Notes under the pieces: generated by a model
Database searches by the model: none
Seen by the model: only the letters and a program-made list of their open reading frames with translations
Told to the model about the DNA's origin: nothing
Assembly (NCBI GenBank): GCA_016713335.1
Contig: JADJPH010000029.1
Span: 23,761 to 87,760 of the forward strand
Length of the DNA stretch: 64,000 nt
Direction of reading: 5' to 3'
Source: Candidatus Fredericiella danica
GTDB lineage: Bacteria; Chloroflexota; Anaerolineae; Caldilineales; Caldilineaceae
In this document: positions 39,901-50,492 of the stretch, in pieces
Position numbering within the stretch: position 1 is the stretch's first letter
How the letters are laid out: each line of letters opens with the position of its first letter
Program-made: the position numbers and the translations under genes

Positions 39901-42900
39901 CACGCGCACCGTGGGAACGCCACCGGTGAAGGTAGCGCCGAGCGGACCCGTATACGTGTACAGATCATCGAGGACGCCAGGCAGTTGCACGCCGCTTGCG
40001 TCCTTGGCAAAGTCTGCCGTGCCAGCCGACACGACAAACTGCCCCTTCAGAATCGTGGAAATCAATCCCTGATCCTGAGCACGAATCTTGAAGGTTTTGT
40101 ACGCCGCCAGATGCGGCCAGAGCGCCTTCTGCTCGGGGGTGAGTCCGGATGGATCGTAGATCAGCGGGATGCTGGCGCCACCGGTCACGACATTGTTGGC
40201 CAGCTTGATGCCGCCATCGGCTGCGTAGTGCAGCAGATAGCTGTTGGCGGGCGCAGTTTCTGCATCCCAGGCGATCGTGCTGGCGTCGATCCAGTGTGCA
40301 CGGCTCTTGCTGAGGTCAGCCTTTGTCGTGGCGCCCTTGATCAACGGCAGAATGTAAGGGCTTCCGGATCCGCACCTTCAAGCTGCCAGACTTCGCAACC
40401 ATACTTCTTGAACGTCAGGAACTGGTCAGAACCGGGGTCCTTGGTGTCACCCTTGTGCAGGATGTAGCCCAAATCCTTGGTCTGATCAACCGGCACGCTG
40501 AAGACCACGCCAAAGCCGTCGACGCGCTGCGGCTTGTGCGGCGTCGTCCAACCCGGGTCGGCCGCGGCATTCCAGGTGTGTAATCCCCAGAACTGCTTGT
40601 AATCCGTGCTGGTATAGTCGCCGTAGTCACCTGCGGCCCGGCGATAGTGGATCACCGCATTGCCTTCTGCGGCGCACAACTGCGGATAGAGGGTTGCATC
40701 CTGTGACTTCACGAACGCGGCAGGGTTGACCTGCGGCACGATGGATTGATCAGGGCCGGGATCTTTTACATCGCCGTTATGGATGATGAAGTTGACCGGC
40801 AGAGTCGCATCCTTGATCGGCACGACCCAGTAGGCGCCAAAGGCGTCAATGCCATCGAAGGGACGTGGGCTCCCCCACGACGTGCCAACCCCATCTGCAA
40901 TGGCGTCGCCCCAGAGATGGAGGCCCCAACCGGCATACTCGCCATCGGGCCGGCTGTAGTGGATTGCCACAGACCCTGTGCCGCGCCTGCGACGTGTAGA
41001 AACTCGGGTCACCCTGCTGCAGCCAGATCTCGGGGCCGTCGGCGGCCGGGTTGAACTTGCGATCCGCATTGCTGCCATCCTTCGTGTCGCCGCGATGGAC
41101 GATGAAGTTCACGTCCTTCGTGGCATCTTGCAGCTTAATCCAGGCAAAACGACCATAGCTATCTTCGCCCCAGAAGCGCTTGCCATTGGTCCAGTCAGTC
41201 GCCTCGGTGGCGTCGATTGCGTCGCCCCACAGGTGCAGGCCCCAGAAGTCGTTGTAATTGGTGCTGCTGGGATTGCCATAGTCGCCATCCGTGCGCAGGT
41301 AGTGCACGATCGCATAGTTGTAGTCTACGGCCGGCGTGGTCTGCACGTAGTTGGGTTTGATCCCGCCGACAGACGCACCGCCAAGATGCCCGTTCAGATC
41401 ATTGACGACGGCGATGAAGTCGAGCTCCGCACCGGCCGGCCACTGTGACGCATCGTAGAAGACACGATACGGTGCATTGTCATCGACGCCGATGACGGTG
41501 TACGGATCCGTGCTGCCGGTCGGCCGCACGGCGAACGTCACCTCGGCGTATTGGTTACCGGCAACGGTTGCCGCAACTTCCATGCGGAGCGGTACGTCAT
41601 TGCCGTCCAGGTTCTGGTAACCCAACTGCACCTCTTGATTGGCAGCCAGGTTGCTGATGGTAATCGCAGGTGCGGCGACAGAGGCGGGGATCGCCTGCGT
41701 GGCCTTGTAGATCACGAAGCCCATGGCCGGAACGCTCAGCGGAAGTTGGCCACTGCTGTTGGTCACGAGATTTCCGGCGACGCTGCCACCTTCCGCATAA
41801 ATCAGGTCGAACTGCACGCCTGCCGCATGGAACGTCTGCACATCTGCATTGGCCGCAGCGGCACTGTTGTTCAGGGCAACCACATACTCGAGCTGCTCAG
41901 TGCGATCCATGCGACTGAAGGCGTAGATGCCTGCACCGCTCGCCGCATACCGGTGGACCTGGGCGCCCGTGCTCAAGGCAGGGTTCGCCGCGCGAATCGC
42001 AGCATAGTCGGCGAAAGCCTGGTACAGGGGATGGGTCGCGTCAAAGTTGTCGTCGGCGGTGGTCATGTCCGTACCGATCAGATTGTCGTCGTTATAGGAC
42101 GCCACCTGGCTCGGGAACATGTCTTGCCGCGCATCTTTGTCGCCACCGTCACCGGTAAACCCTTGCTCATCACCGTAGTAGGTGACCGGCACGCCGCGGG
42201 CGAAGTACATCATCGCATTCGCCAGTTTCGTGCGCGCCAGCATCTCGGCATCGGGGAGGCTGGCATTGTTGTCGGCATTCAGGAAGTAGCCGAAGCGACC
42301 ACGGTCATGGTTGCCGATGAAGGTCGGCAGGGCATAGACGTTAGAGTCCTCGTCGGTGAACCAGTCGTCGCCTTCAAAGAGGGCGCGCAGGTCGGCCGCG
42401 TTGCTGCGGTTCGACACATAGTTGCGCACCTGCTCCTGGAATTTGAAGTCCAACACCGCCGGCATGTCACTATCCGTGGTGTAGTAGCTCAGCAGTTGCT
42501 CATTGCCCGAGAAGACCTCACCAAAAATGAAGAAGTCGGGCTTGCCAACACTCTTGGCGTGGTCCAACACCGCCGGCGTGAACTCGCGCCAGAACTCGGC
42601 GTTGACATGCTTGACGGTGTCGATGCGGAAACCGTCGATGTCAAAGTTCGAAATCCAGAAGTTGTGGATGTTGATCATCCCATCGACCACGGCCGGCTGC
42701 TCGGTAAAGAGGTCATCGAGACCGAAGAAATCGCCGTACAGCGAGTTCTCACCGGCAAAGGTCGAGTTGCCGCGGTTGTGATAGAAGGTCGGATCGTTCA
42801 ACCACGCCGGAACCTTGACATTCTCCTGGCCGGCGGGAGTCACCGGTGTATAGGGGAAACTCTTCGTGGCATCAAGCGTGGGGAAGCTCTGCGTGCCGGC

Positions 42901-44805
42901 GTAGTCACGGTCGTCGAAGGGCAGACCATCGGCATCGCGATAGGGATAGTCGGCCTTCGCCCGGTAGCTGTAGTCGTTCTCAGCGTACTGAATGACGTCG
43001 GCGGTGTGGTTGATGATGACGTCAAAGAAGACTTTGATACCACGGGCATGGGCCGCACTGATCAACGCCTGTAGTTCAGCATTGGTGCCAAAGTGCGGGT
43101 CAAACTGGGTGAAGTCGGTGATCCAGTACCCGTGATAGCCGGCCGAGATGTCGGCGCCACTGCCCTGCACCGGGTTATTCTTAAAGACCGGCGTCATCCA
43201 GATGGCCGTCACGCCCAACTGATCGAGGTACTCCAGTTTGCTCATCAACCCGGCCAGGTCACCACCGTGGTAGAAACCTTTGTCGGTCGGATCAAAGCCT
43301 GTAACCAGGCGATCGCCGCTAAGCCCACCGAGATCATTGGCGGGAGAACCGTTGGCAAAACGGTCGGGCATGACGAAGTAGAAGACTTCATCCTGCACCG
43401 GGTTGCGCACCGGCGCCTGGACAATGGCCGCCAGGTCAACATCCGGCAGCGCGTCCACCTGGATGGTCACCATCTTCGAGGTGCTGTCCCACGTGAAGGT
43501 CACCTTGTCGCCAGGGTTGGCGACCGTGAAGGGGATGTTGTCACCACCCGCGACGCCGCCGGCGCCGTAGTTTTCATCCCAGCTCTCGTTGATGGCAACC
43601 TTGCCTTCATGCACCGGCCGGCAACGCCGTCGTCGAGTAAACGTAAACGCCGTCACCGTCGATATCTTGCAGCCACGACTTCAGACAGTCCGGCTGCCAG
43701 TCGCCAGGACAGCCCACTTCGCCCTGGAATGAGCCAACCGCAGTGGCAATCGCAGCGGTCTTGTTGCTTGTCACCCAATGGCTCACCGGGTCAAAGTAGA
43801 ACTTGACATTGGCGGCCGCAGCGAGGCTCAAGGGAATGTTGGCGCCATTCTGTGCGGCGCCTGCGCCATAGTTCAAGTCCCAGGAATCGTTCAGGGCGAC
43901 CTTGTACTCGAAGTCGCCGGCCGGCAGGTCAAACGCCTTCTGATAGATCCCGTCGGTGGCATCCTGCGGCAGTTCGCTGGCGGCGCACGCCGGATCCCAG
44001 TCTCCAGCGCAGCCGGCTTCATCTTGCAGGCTGCCGACCAGGGCGACCGGGCTGGCGGGAGGCGGCGGTGGCGCCGCCGCGGTGATGGACAGCACCTTGC
44101 TCGTGCTGTCCCAGGAGAAGTCCACCTTGTCGCCGCTGTTGGCGACGGTGAAGGCATAATTGGCGCCGCCTACCGCGCCGCCCTGTCCATAATTTAGGTC
44201 CCAGCCTTCATTGATCGCAACCTTGCCTTCGTAGTTGCCGGCGGGGATCGCGGTTGTGCTGAAGGTATAAACCCCATCACCGTCTGTGTCCTGGAGCCAG
44301 GAGCGCAGACAATCCGCCTGCCAGTCACCGGAACAGCCAATTTCGCTTTGGAAACTGCCGGGAACGGTGGCGATGATCTTGTTGACATTGTCGGCGACCC
44401 AATGGGACTTGTGGTCGTAGTAGAATTTTACCGTTGCGGCATCCGCCAGCCCCAGCGCGATATTTGTGCCATTCGGCTGGGCATTTTGCGCCATAGTTCT
44501 CGCCCCAACTGTTGTTCAGGGCGGCTTTATACCTCGAAACTGCCGGCAGGTAGCGCAAAACCTGCCTGCCAGACATCATCGCCGGCGTCATACGCTAACT
44601 TGGAGGCATCGCACGCCGGATCCCAGTCGCCGGCGCAGCCTGCTTCGTCCTGCAGACTACCGGCGATCGTCACGGAAGTGGGGCTTGGCGTGTCGGCGGC
44701 GAGCGCCGCCTGGGTGGGGGTGATCACACCGGCCAGACTGGAAACCAACAGGCTTGCCAGCACGAGCCAATGCAATGCAATCGATCTGTTTCGATACGCG
44801 GGCAT
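36932..44805 (-). CDS. Extracellular amylopullulanase with two GH13 catalytic domains, frameshifted
   Basis: About 2620 residues in one gene. The start at 44805 has AGAAGGAG five bases upstream and begins a signal peptide. Four X25-type modules follow in A-B-A-B order (DEAGCAGDWDPAC / SEIGCSGDWQADC, 44.7-43.5 kb). A GH13 alpha-amylase domain comes next (DVIINH, GFRIDTVKH, FIFGEVF, FIGNHD), then three CBM41 starch-binding modules (41.4-40.4 kb), a CBM48 region, and a GH13_14 pullulanase domain (YDPYHY, DVVYNHT, GYRFDLMGHH, GEGWNFGEV). The C-terminus has two prealbumin-like surface domains. Frame changes lie near 44525, 43620, 40990, 40350, 39370 and 37010. After the last the true tail is EPLEFSTLFLPSMGK with stop TAG at 36934-36932. 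It cleaves alpha-1,4 and alpha-1,6 bonds of starch or pullulan outside the cell. Confidence 0.87.
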
Positions 44806-45130
44806 ACGAACTCCTTCTCTCATCATTGAGCAAACGAGTACTTCATAGCGCACCCAAAGCAGGTACACCAATCGTTGCACTTTTCAATTGCCGCAACTGG
44901 GAATCGGATGGGTGCGGCGTTCAGGGTAGCAACGAAATTCACCTTCATTTTGGCGGAGAATGGTGGGTTGCAACTCCCCGCACCAAATTCACGAGATTGT
45001 AAAAGACGACCATACGTCCGTCAAATTGATGACCCGATTTGCGTTTTCTACACGGTATTATCTACTCTATTCTCTATCGCATCCGGCGTGGTGATTCCCG
45101 CGCACGCCGGCATGCGGTTTTGCTTCGGGA
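44806..45130. other. Intergenic region upstream of the amylopullulanase
   Basis: Holds the amylopullulanase ribosome binding site next to 44805 and the end of the toroid protein gene at 45131. A short GC-rich inverted sequence near 45092-45116 (around CGCACGCCGGCATGCGG) is the only other structure seen. I find no convincing promoter hexamers or coding frame. Confidence 0.5.
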
Positions 45131-46159
45131 TCATGTTTGGGTAGCCCGAAGTTCGGCAAAACGCAGGGCGCGCAGCGCACGGAGGGTCACCCACTTGTTG
45201 GGCTGCTTTTTTAGCCCGAAATCAACCCAGGTCTTGCTGGTGTACTCATATTCCATGCGCCAACGACCGTCTGCGTCCTGCTTGGCGCGAACTACCTCCA
45301 ATGCGTGCGCCAGCCGTGGGTCGTGCCCGTAGCCCAATGCCGTCAACGCTTCCACATTCTGCAGGACATCGGTCACATAAAAGACCGGGAACCCAAACTT
45401 GAACCAACTCGCATTCGGTTTTGGCGCAGGCGACGGATAGGTTGCAAGGGCAGGGTCCACGGTGAACAGAAACTCAATTCCGGCTTGAATTGCCCGCTCC
45501 ACCTGTGGCGTCCGATAGTGGGCGGGGAGTTTACTGAACGCCAGCATCACCTTGATCGCCCCCCAGGCGCACGGTAAGCCGTCGTTGACCCCGCAGGCAA
45601 ACCCAGGACCACATTTGTACTGATAATAGCGGACGGGTGCATCGCGCTCGGTGTTTGGAGCAATGCCTTCACCGGTGACGGTGCGGGCCATCCAGTCCGT
45701 CGCCTCGATCAGACGCGGGTCATCGTAACCGATCTCATAGAGGGCCGCGCACAGATTGCCTTGAAGGCAATCGATTGTGCCGCTGGGGGTTCCTGAGGTC
45801 GAGAACATCCCACCGCTGGCCATCGTGTGGCTCAGCGCATAGGCACAGGCGCGCCCGATCCGTTCGTCCTCGGCAAGCGATGCCCCCAACTGCCCAAGCA
45901 AGGTGAGCGCCCAGACCGTTGAACGATATTTTGGATTGTACCCATGCCCTGGCTTCACCCAGAACCCAGCGGCATCCATCTGTTCTAGCACGGTGCGGAT
46001 CGGTCCCGTGCGATGCGCCTCAGCCCGTGCCGCCGCCAGTTCCGGCGCGTCCGCAGCGCAGTCCGTCAGATCACGCAACGCAAGATAACGGACCCCGGGA
46101 TCCTGCGCGTCAAGCAGCCATTCGAGGGCCAATTGATTCCGTGGCTCAAGCCATCCCAT
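45131..46159 (-). CDS. Alpha/alpha-toroid (prenyltransferase/squalene-cyclase-like fold) protein
   Basis: An intact protein of 342 residues from the ATG at 46159, which has AGGAG seven bases upstream. It is made of repeated helix pairs with tryptophan and glycine-aspartate motifs (STVWALTLLGQLGA, LHALEVVRAKQDADGRW). Cysteines lie in IDCLQGNLCAALYEIG and YKCGPGFACG. The pattern fits the alpha/alpha six-barrel of prenyltransferase/squalene cyclase repeats. Chloroflexota proteins of this kind are often misnamed NifH-like; there is no P-loop here. No catalytic DxDD motif of squalene cyclases is seen, so the reaction is unknown. It stands alone between the amylopullulanase and the second CheB-CheR module. 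Confidence 0.7.
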   Translation of the reverse strand: MGWLEPRNQLALEWLLDAQDPGVRYLALRDLTDCAADAPELAAARAEAHRTGPIRTVLEQMDAAGFWVKPGHGYNPKYRSTVWALTLLGQLGASLAEDERIGRACAYALSHTMASGGMFSTSGTPSGTIDCLQGNLCAALYEIGYDDPRLIEATDWMARTVTGEGIAPNTERDAPVRYYQYKCGPGFACGVNDGLPCAWGAIKVMLAFSKLPAHYRTPQVERAIQAGIEFLFTVDPALATYPSPAPKPNASWFKFGFPVFYVTDVLQNVEALTALGYGHDPRLAHALEVVRAKQDADGRWRMEYEYTSKTWVDFGLKKQPNKWVTLRALRALRFAELRATQT

Positions 46160-46223
46160 CGTGAACTCCTGTGCTGTCTGTTTCGGTCCAACAGCCAACC
46201 TACCACCTATCATACCCCGTTTG

Positions 46224-46317
46224 TGTCCGTCGCCACCAACGAATATTCTCGTCGGGTCACGGCACCGCCGTGTCCGTCGCCACCAACGAAGATTCTCGTA
46301 GGGTCACGGCACCGCCG
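46224..46317. repeat. 47-bp direct tandem repeat, two copies
   Basis: Two copies (46224-46270 and 46271-46317) differing at a few positions, beginning TGTCCGTCGCCACCAACGA and ending in GGCACCGCCG, with the start of a third at about 46319. The block sits upstream of the second CheB-CheR gene. The same GGCACCGCCGTGTCC word recurs at about 63659, so it is probably part of a dispersed repeat. Confidence 0.8.
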
Positions 46318-46444
46318 GTGTCCACGCACACCTACAAATGCTCCCAAAATCTGCAACACACCCCCGCATCCACCAGTCGTAGATACTTCGCACATACTGT
46401 GCTAGACTGTAGACAGCTCCTCTGGAATCACCAGGTGAACCTAA

Positions 46445-49073
46445 ATGGCGAAGTCACGCCGCCATCGCCAGTCAGGTCAGGCTCCCAGTCCATCGGCAGC
46501 GAGGCCTTCATTGCAGCCTACACATAACAAACCATTTCCCATATTTGGGATCGGCGCGCCCGCTGGTGGACTGGAAGCAATCGAGTTGTTTCTAGCCCCG
46601 TGCCACCGGCATGCGGGATGGCTTTCGTGATCGTGCAGCATCTCGACCCCACGCGTAAGGGTATCATGCCGGAGTTGTTGCAACATGCCACCCGGATGCC
46701 GGTGGCACAAGTGGAAGACTCGACGACCGTGCGACCAGGGTGCGTGTATGTGATTCCGCCCAACACGGACTTATCAATCCTGAACGGAACACTTCACCTG
46801 TTGGGCCCGACGGCGCAACAGGTGCTACGCTTACCCATCAATTTTTTCTTTTCAGCGCTCGCCAAAGATCAGGGAGAGTCAGCCATCGGCGTCATTCTCT
46901 CGGGATGGGCGCGGACGGCACATTGGGGACGCGTGCCATCAAAGATGCATCCGGTGTTGTACTGGTGCAGGAACCAGCGTCTGCCAAATTCGACAGCATG
47001 CCTAGAAGTGTCATCGATGCCGGTCTTGCCGATATTGTCGCGCCGCCCGGTGAGTTGTTTAGCCGGCTTGTCGCGTACAGTAAGCAGGCGTCTGGGTTAC
47101 GGCGGTCAGAGCCTGTGCTGCGTGCGGCGGATCAAAGCGAATTGGCAAAAGTCATCATTTTGCTCCGCACACGTACAGGCAACGATTTTAGCTGGTATAA
47201 GAAAAGCACACTCTATCGCCGCGTCGAGCGGCGCATGGGAATTCATCAGCTCGATCGCATCGCGCACTACGTGCGCTATTTGCAGGAAAACCCGCAGGAG
47301 CAAGACCTCCTCTTCAAGGAACTCCTGATCGGGTGACAAGCTTTCCGCGACCCCGAAGCCTGGGCGACGTTACAGTCGCATGTGTTGCGACCACTCTTGG
47401 AGAATATGCCCGAGGGCGGCCAACTTCGAGCTTGGACGCCCGGGTGCTCCACCGGCGAAGAAGCCTATTCGTTGGCCATGGCCTTCAAGGAGGTAGTGGC
47501 CGACGTTGCGCATTCAGGCGCCTGCTCGCTCCAGATTTTCGCGACGGACCTGGATCGCGACGCGATCGAAAAGGCACGCAAAGGCGCCTACCCCTCAACC
47601 GCTGTCAGTGACCTGTCACCAGAGCGACAGCAGCGTTTCTTTGTCAAGGAAGAAGACGGCAGCTATCGCGTCACCAACGAAATCCGCCAAATGGTCACGA
47701 TCGCTCCGCAGAACGTGATCCTGGAGCCGCCGTTTACGAAGTTGGATATGCTGGTCTGCCGCAATTTGCTGATCTATCTGACGCCAGAGACACAAAAGCG
47801 TCTGCTTACGCTCTTTCACTACAGCCTAAATCCAGGTGGCTATCTTTTTTTGGGCTCTGCCGAAACCGTGGGCAGCCAATCCGACCTCTTTGAGGCGATC
47901 AACACCAAATTGCGTCTTTACAGGCGAAAACCGAATGTAGTGCGCCTTGAGGCGGGTGGATCTGCTACGCCAGTATTCCCACTGGTAAACATGCCACGCG
48001 AGGAGAAAGTGATGCCGTCAACACCCAACCTGCAGGCGTTAACTGAGGGTATCCTCCTAAACTCATTTACCCCACCTGCAGTGTTGACCAATGCCAATGG
48101 CGACATTCTTTATGTCAACGGACGCACGGGAAAATACCTAGAACCCGCTGCAGGGCAAGCCAATTGGAATATATTTGCCATGGCCCGTGAGGGTCTGCGC
48201 GCCCCACTACTCAACGCTATGCGTAGGATAGCGGATCAACAAATGGTCACGCTAAGCAACGTAAAGGTGAAAACCAACGGCGACGTTGAACTCGTGGATG
48301 TCCTTGTTCAACCCCTGCGCGAGCCCGAAGCGCTACGTGGAACGCTTCTGATCATCTTCAGAGATGCATCGGCGCCCGCCAAAACCCGAGGGCGCGGAAA
48401 GGCTTCCGGCGACGCCCACGTTGAAATGAATGTTGATGCCAATGTCGAAATGATCACACTACGCGCGGAACTCCAAACTGCGCGTGAAGAGATGCAGACG
48501 TCGCAGGAGGAATTGCGCTCGGCAAATGAGGAACTCCAATCGATCAATGAGGAGCTGCAATCCGCAAATGAGGAGTTGACGACATCGAAGGAAGAGATGC
48601 AGTCCTTGAACGAAGAACTGCACACGGTCAATGCCGAACTTGTGGTTAGGGTTGACGAGCTGTCGCACACCAATAACGACATGAAGAACCTACTTAACAG
48701 TACGGATATCGCCACGCTCTTTCTGGATGACAAACTCAATCTGCGTCGCTTCACGACACAGGCATCTAAGTTGATCAAGCTGATTCCAGGGGATGTGGGC
48801 CGCCCGATCACGGACATCGCGTCGAATCTAGTCTATCCGTCATTGGCCGAAGACGTTACCGAGGTTTTACGCACGTTGGTGTTTGCCGCGAGAGAGGTCA
48901 TGAGCCAGGACGGTCACTGGTATGGCTTGCGGATCATGCCCTACCGCACCTTAGAGAACAAGATTGACGGCGTCGTGATCACAATTCAAGACATCTCAAA
49001 CATCAAGGCTCTCGAAACTGAGGTGCGTCTGCTCAGAGAAGCGTCCGCCGAAGGGGTCCGCAACCATGAGTGA
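46445..49073 (+). CDS. CheB-CheR-PAS fusion protein (copy 2), active-site serine replaced, broken
   Basis: Same architecture as copy 1 but about 870 residues: CheB (46530-47090), CheR (47090-47900, GCSTGEEAYSLAM), a PAS-like CheR tail, a coiled coil (ELRSANEELQSINEEL, 48480-48650) and a final PAS. The start ATG 46445 has AGGTGA upstream. The CheB elbow reads GIGAPAGG instead of GASAGG (Pro codon 46559-46561), so the nucleophile is missing; His (VIVQHLDP) and Asp (MGADGT) remain. Frame changes lie near 46600 and 46905. An apparent stop at 47334-47336 comes from missing bases in the G and T runs that copy 1 has intact (31911-31928). The kinase downstream overlaps by eight bases. Confidence 0.78.
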
Positions 49074-50424
49074 TATAAGTGGCCGCCGCAACGACCTAAC
49101 ACAACTACGATCGAACGCCGAGGATAGGCTGAGAACGGAAGACCTTGACAACCGGGCAACTTCGATGGACAGCGATTATGTGCGCCTTGCGCATGAACTC
49201 CAGGTCCATCAGGTCGAACTTGAGCTACAGAACGAAGAACTCTTGCGCACCGCAGTTGAGCTCGAGCAGAGCCTGAGCAAATATGCCGATCTTTACGACT
49301 TTGCACCCATCGCCTACTTCGTTCTCGATGAGGCCGGGGTGATCTGCGAGGTAAATCTCACCGGCGCCAGCTTGCTGAATACCGAGCGCGGGCAATTGAT
49401 TGGTCGCAACTTTGGTAGTTTTGTGGCGAAAGACACCGTGCCGAGCTTTTTTGCCTTCGTTCGAGACACGCTCAGCCACGATTACGACAGGTTTGCGAGC
49501 TTTCGCTCGCCGGCACAGAGGGTCCGATCCGAACCATGCGTCGATGCCATACGCATCGATAGCCCAGAACAGGCGCTCTGCCGGATGGCGCTGGTAGACA
49601 TCACGGATCGCATTCAAAAAGAACAGGAGATCATTCGACTCAACAATTCCTTGGAACAGCGCGTGCTTGAGCGCACCTCCGCACTGGCAGCTTCCAATGA
49701 TGCACTCGAACGCGCCCTGTTGGCGAAAACTGACTTTCTGGCTACGGTTAGTCATGAATTGCGTACACCGCTCACCGGCATCCTGGCGATGACGGAAGCA
49801 TTGCAGGCCTTGGTCTATGGCAACTTGACGGAGAAGCAGATGTATTGCGCCGAAAGGATTGAATCCAGCGGCCTGCACTTGCTTGCCCTGATCAATGACT
49901 TGCTTGATATGTCCGTCACCGACGCCGGTCAACTCACGCTCCATCTCTAACGCTTTGGCGTCGAAGAAGTGTGCTTGGCATCCATCCAGATGGTGGCCGA
50001 AGTCGCAAAGCGTAAGGGACAACAATTATGGACGAGCGTTGACCCCCCCGGTCTAGGGCAGGTCAATGATCGCCGCCGAGTTCAGCAGATTCTCATCAAC
50101 CTGCTCAACAACGCCGTCAAATTCACGCCCGAAGGCGGGGAAATTGAATTGAAGGCGTGGATTGATCGCGAATCACAGATGGTCGTCTACAGCATCCAAG
50201 ACACCGGCATTGGCATTGCCGCGGACGATATTCCCCGCATTTTTCAGCCATTCGTCCAGTTGGACACTGGCCTAACGCGCAACTATGGCGGCACGGGGCT
50301 GGGCCTGGTGCTCGCGCGCCGCATGGCAGAATTATGCGGTGGTCAGATCGGTGTAGAAAGCGCCATTGGGCAGGGCAGCCGCTTCTACGTGACCGTACCG
50401 CAATTGACGCTGGCGAGTGACTGA
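49066..50424 (+). CDS. PAS histidine kinase (copy 2) with an in-frame stop
   Basis: About 452 residues: an N-terminal coil HELQVHQVELELQNEEL nearly identical to copy 1, one PAS (about 75-185), a coiled linker, HisKA with VSHELRTPLTG (about 227), and HATPase_c with INLLNNAVKFT, DTGIGI and GTGLGLVLA. The frame contains TAA at 49948-49950 between HisKA and HATPase_c, where a glutamine or glutamate would fit (LHL-stop-RFGVEE). The rest continues in the same frame, so this is a point change rather than an indel. If real, the product would lack ATP binding. There are no receiver domains, unlike copy 1. The gene overlaps the CheB-CheR gene and should be cotranscribed with it. Confidence 0.75.
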
Positions 50425-50492
50425 ATCACCTCACGCCGCTCAGCACAAATGCACACCGCAGGCGGCAAGCGCAATGCCTGGGAAGCCTGGCG

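Noticed and set aside
41551..43074. Long plus-strand open frame of about 507 codons inside the amylopullulanase
   Set aside because: It is antisense to a GH13 domain with all catalytic motifs; composition is that of a shadow frame and no ribosome site is present.
45085..45120. GC-rich palindrome as terminator of the toroid gene
   Set aside because: The stem is imperfect and no T-run follows on either strand.
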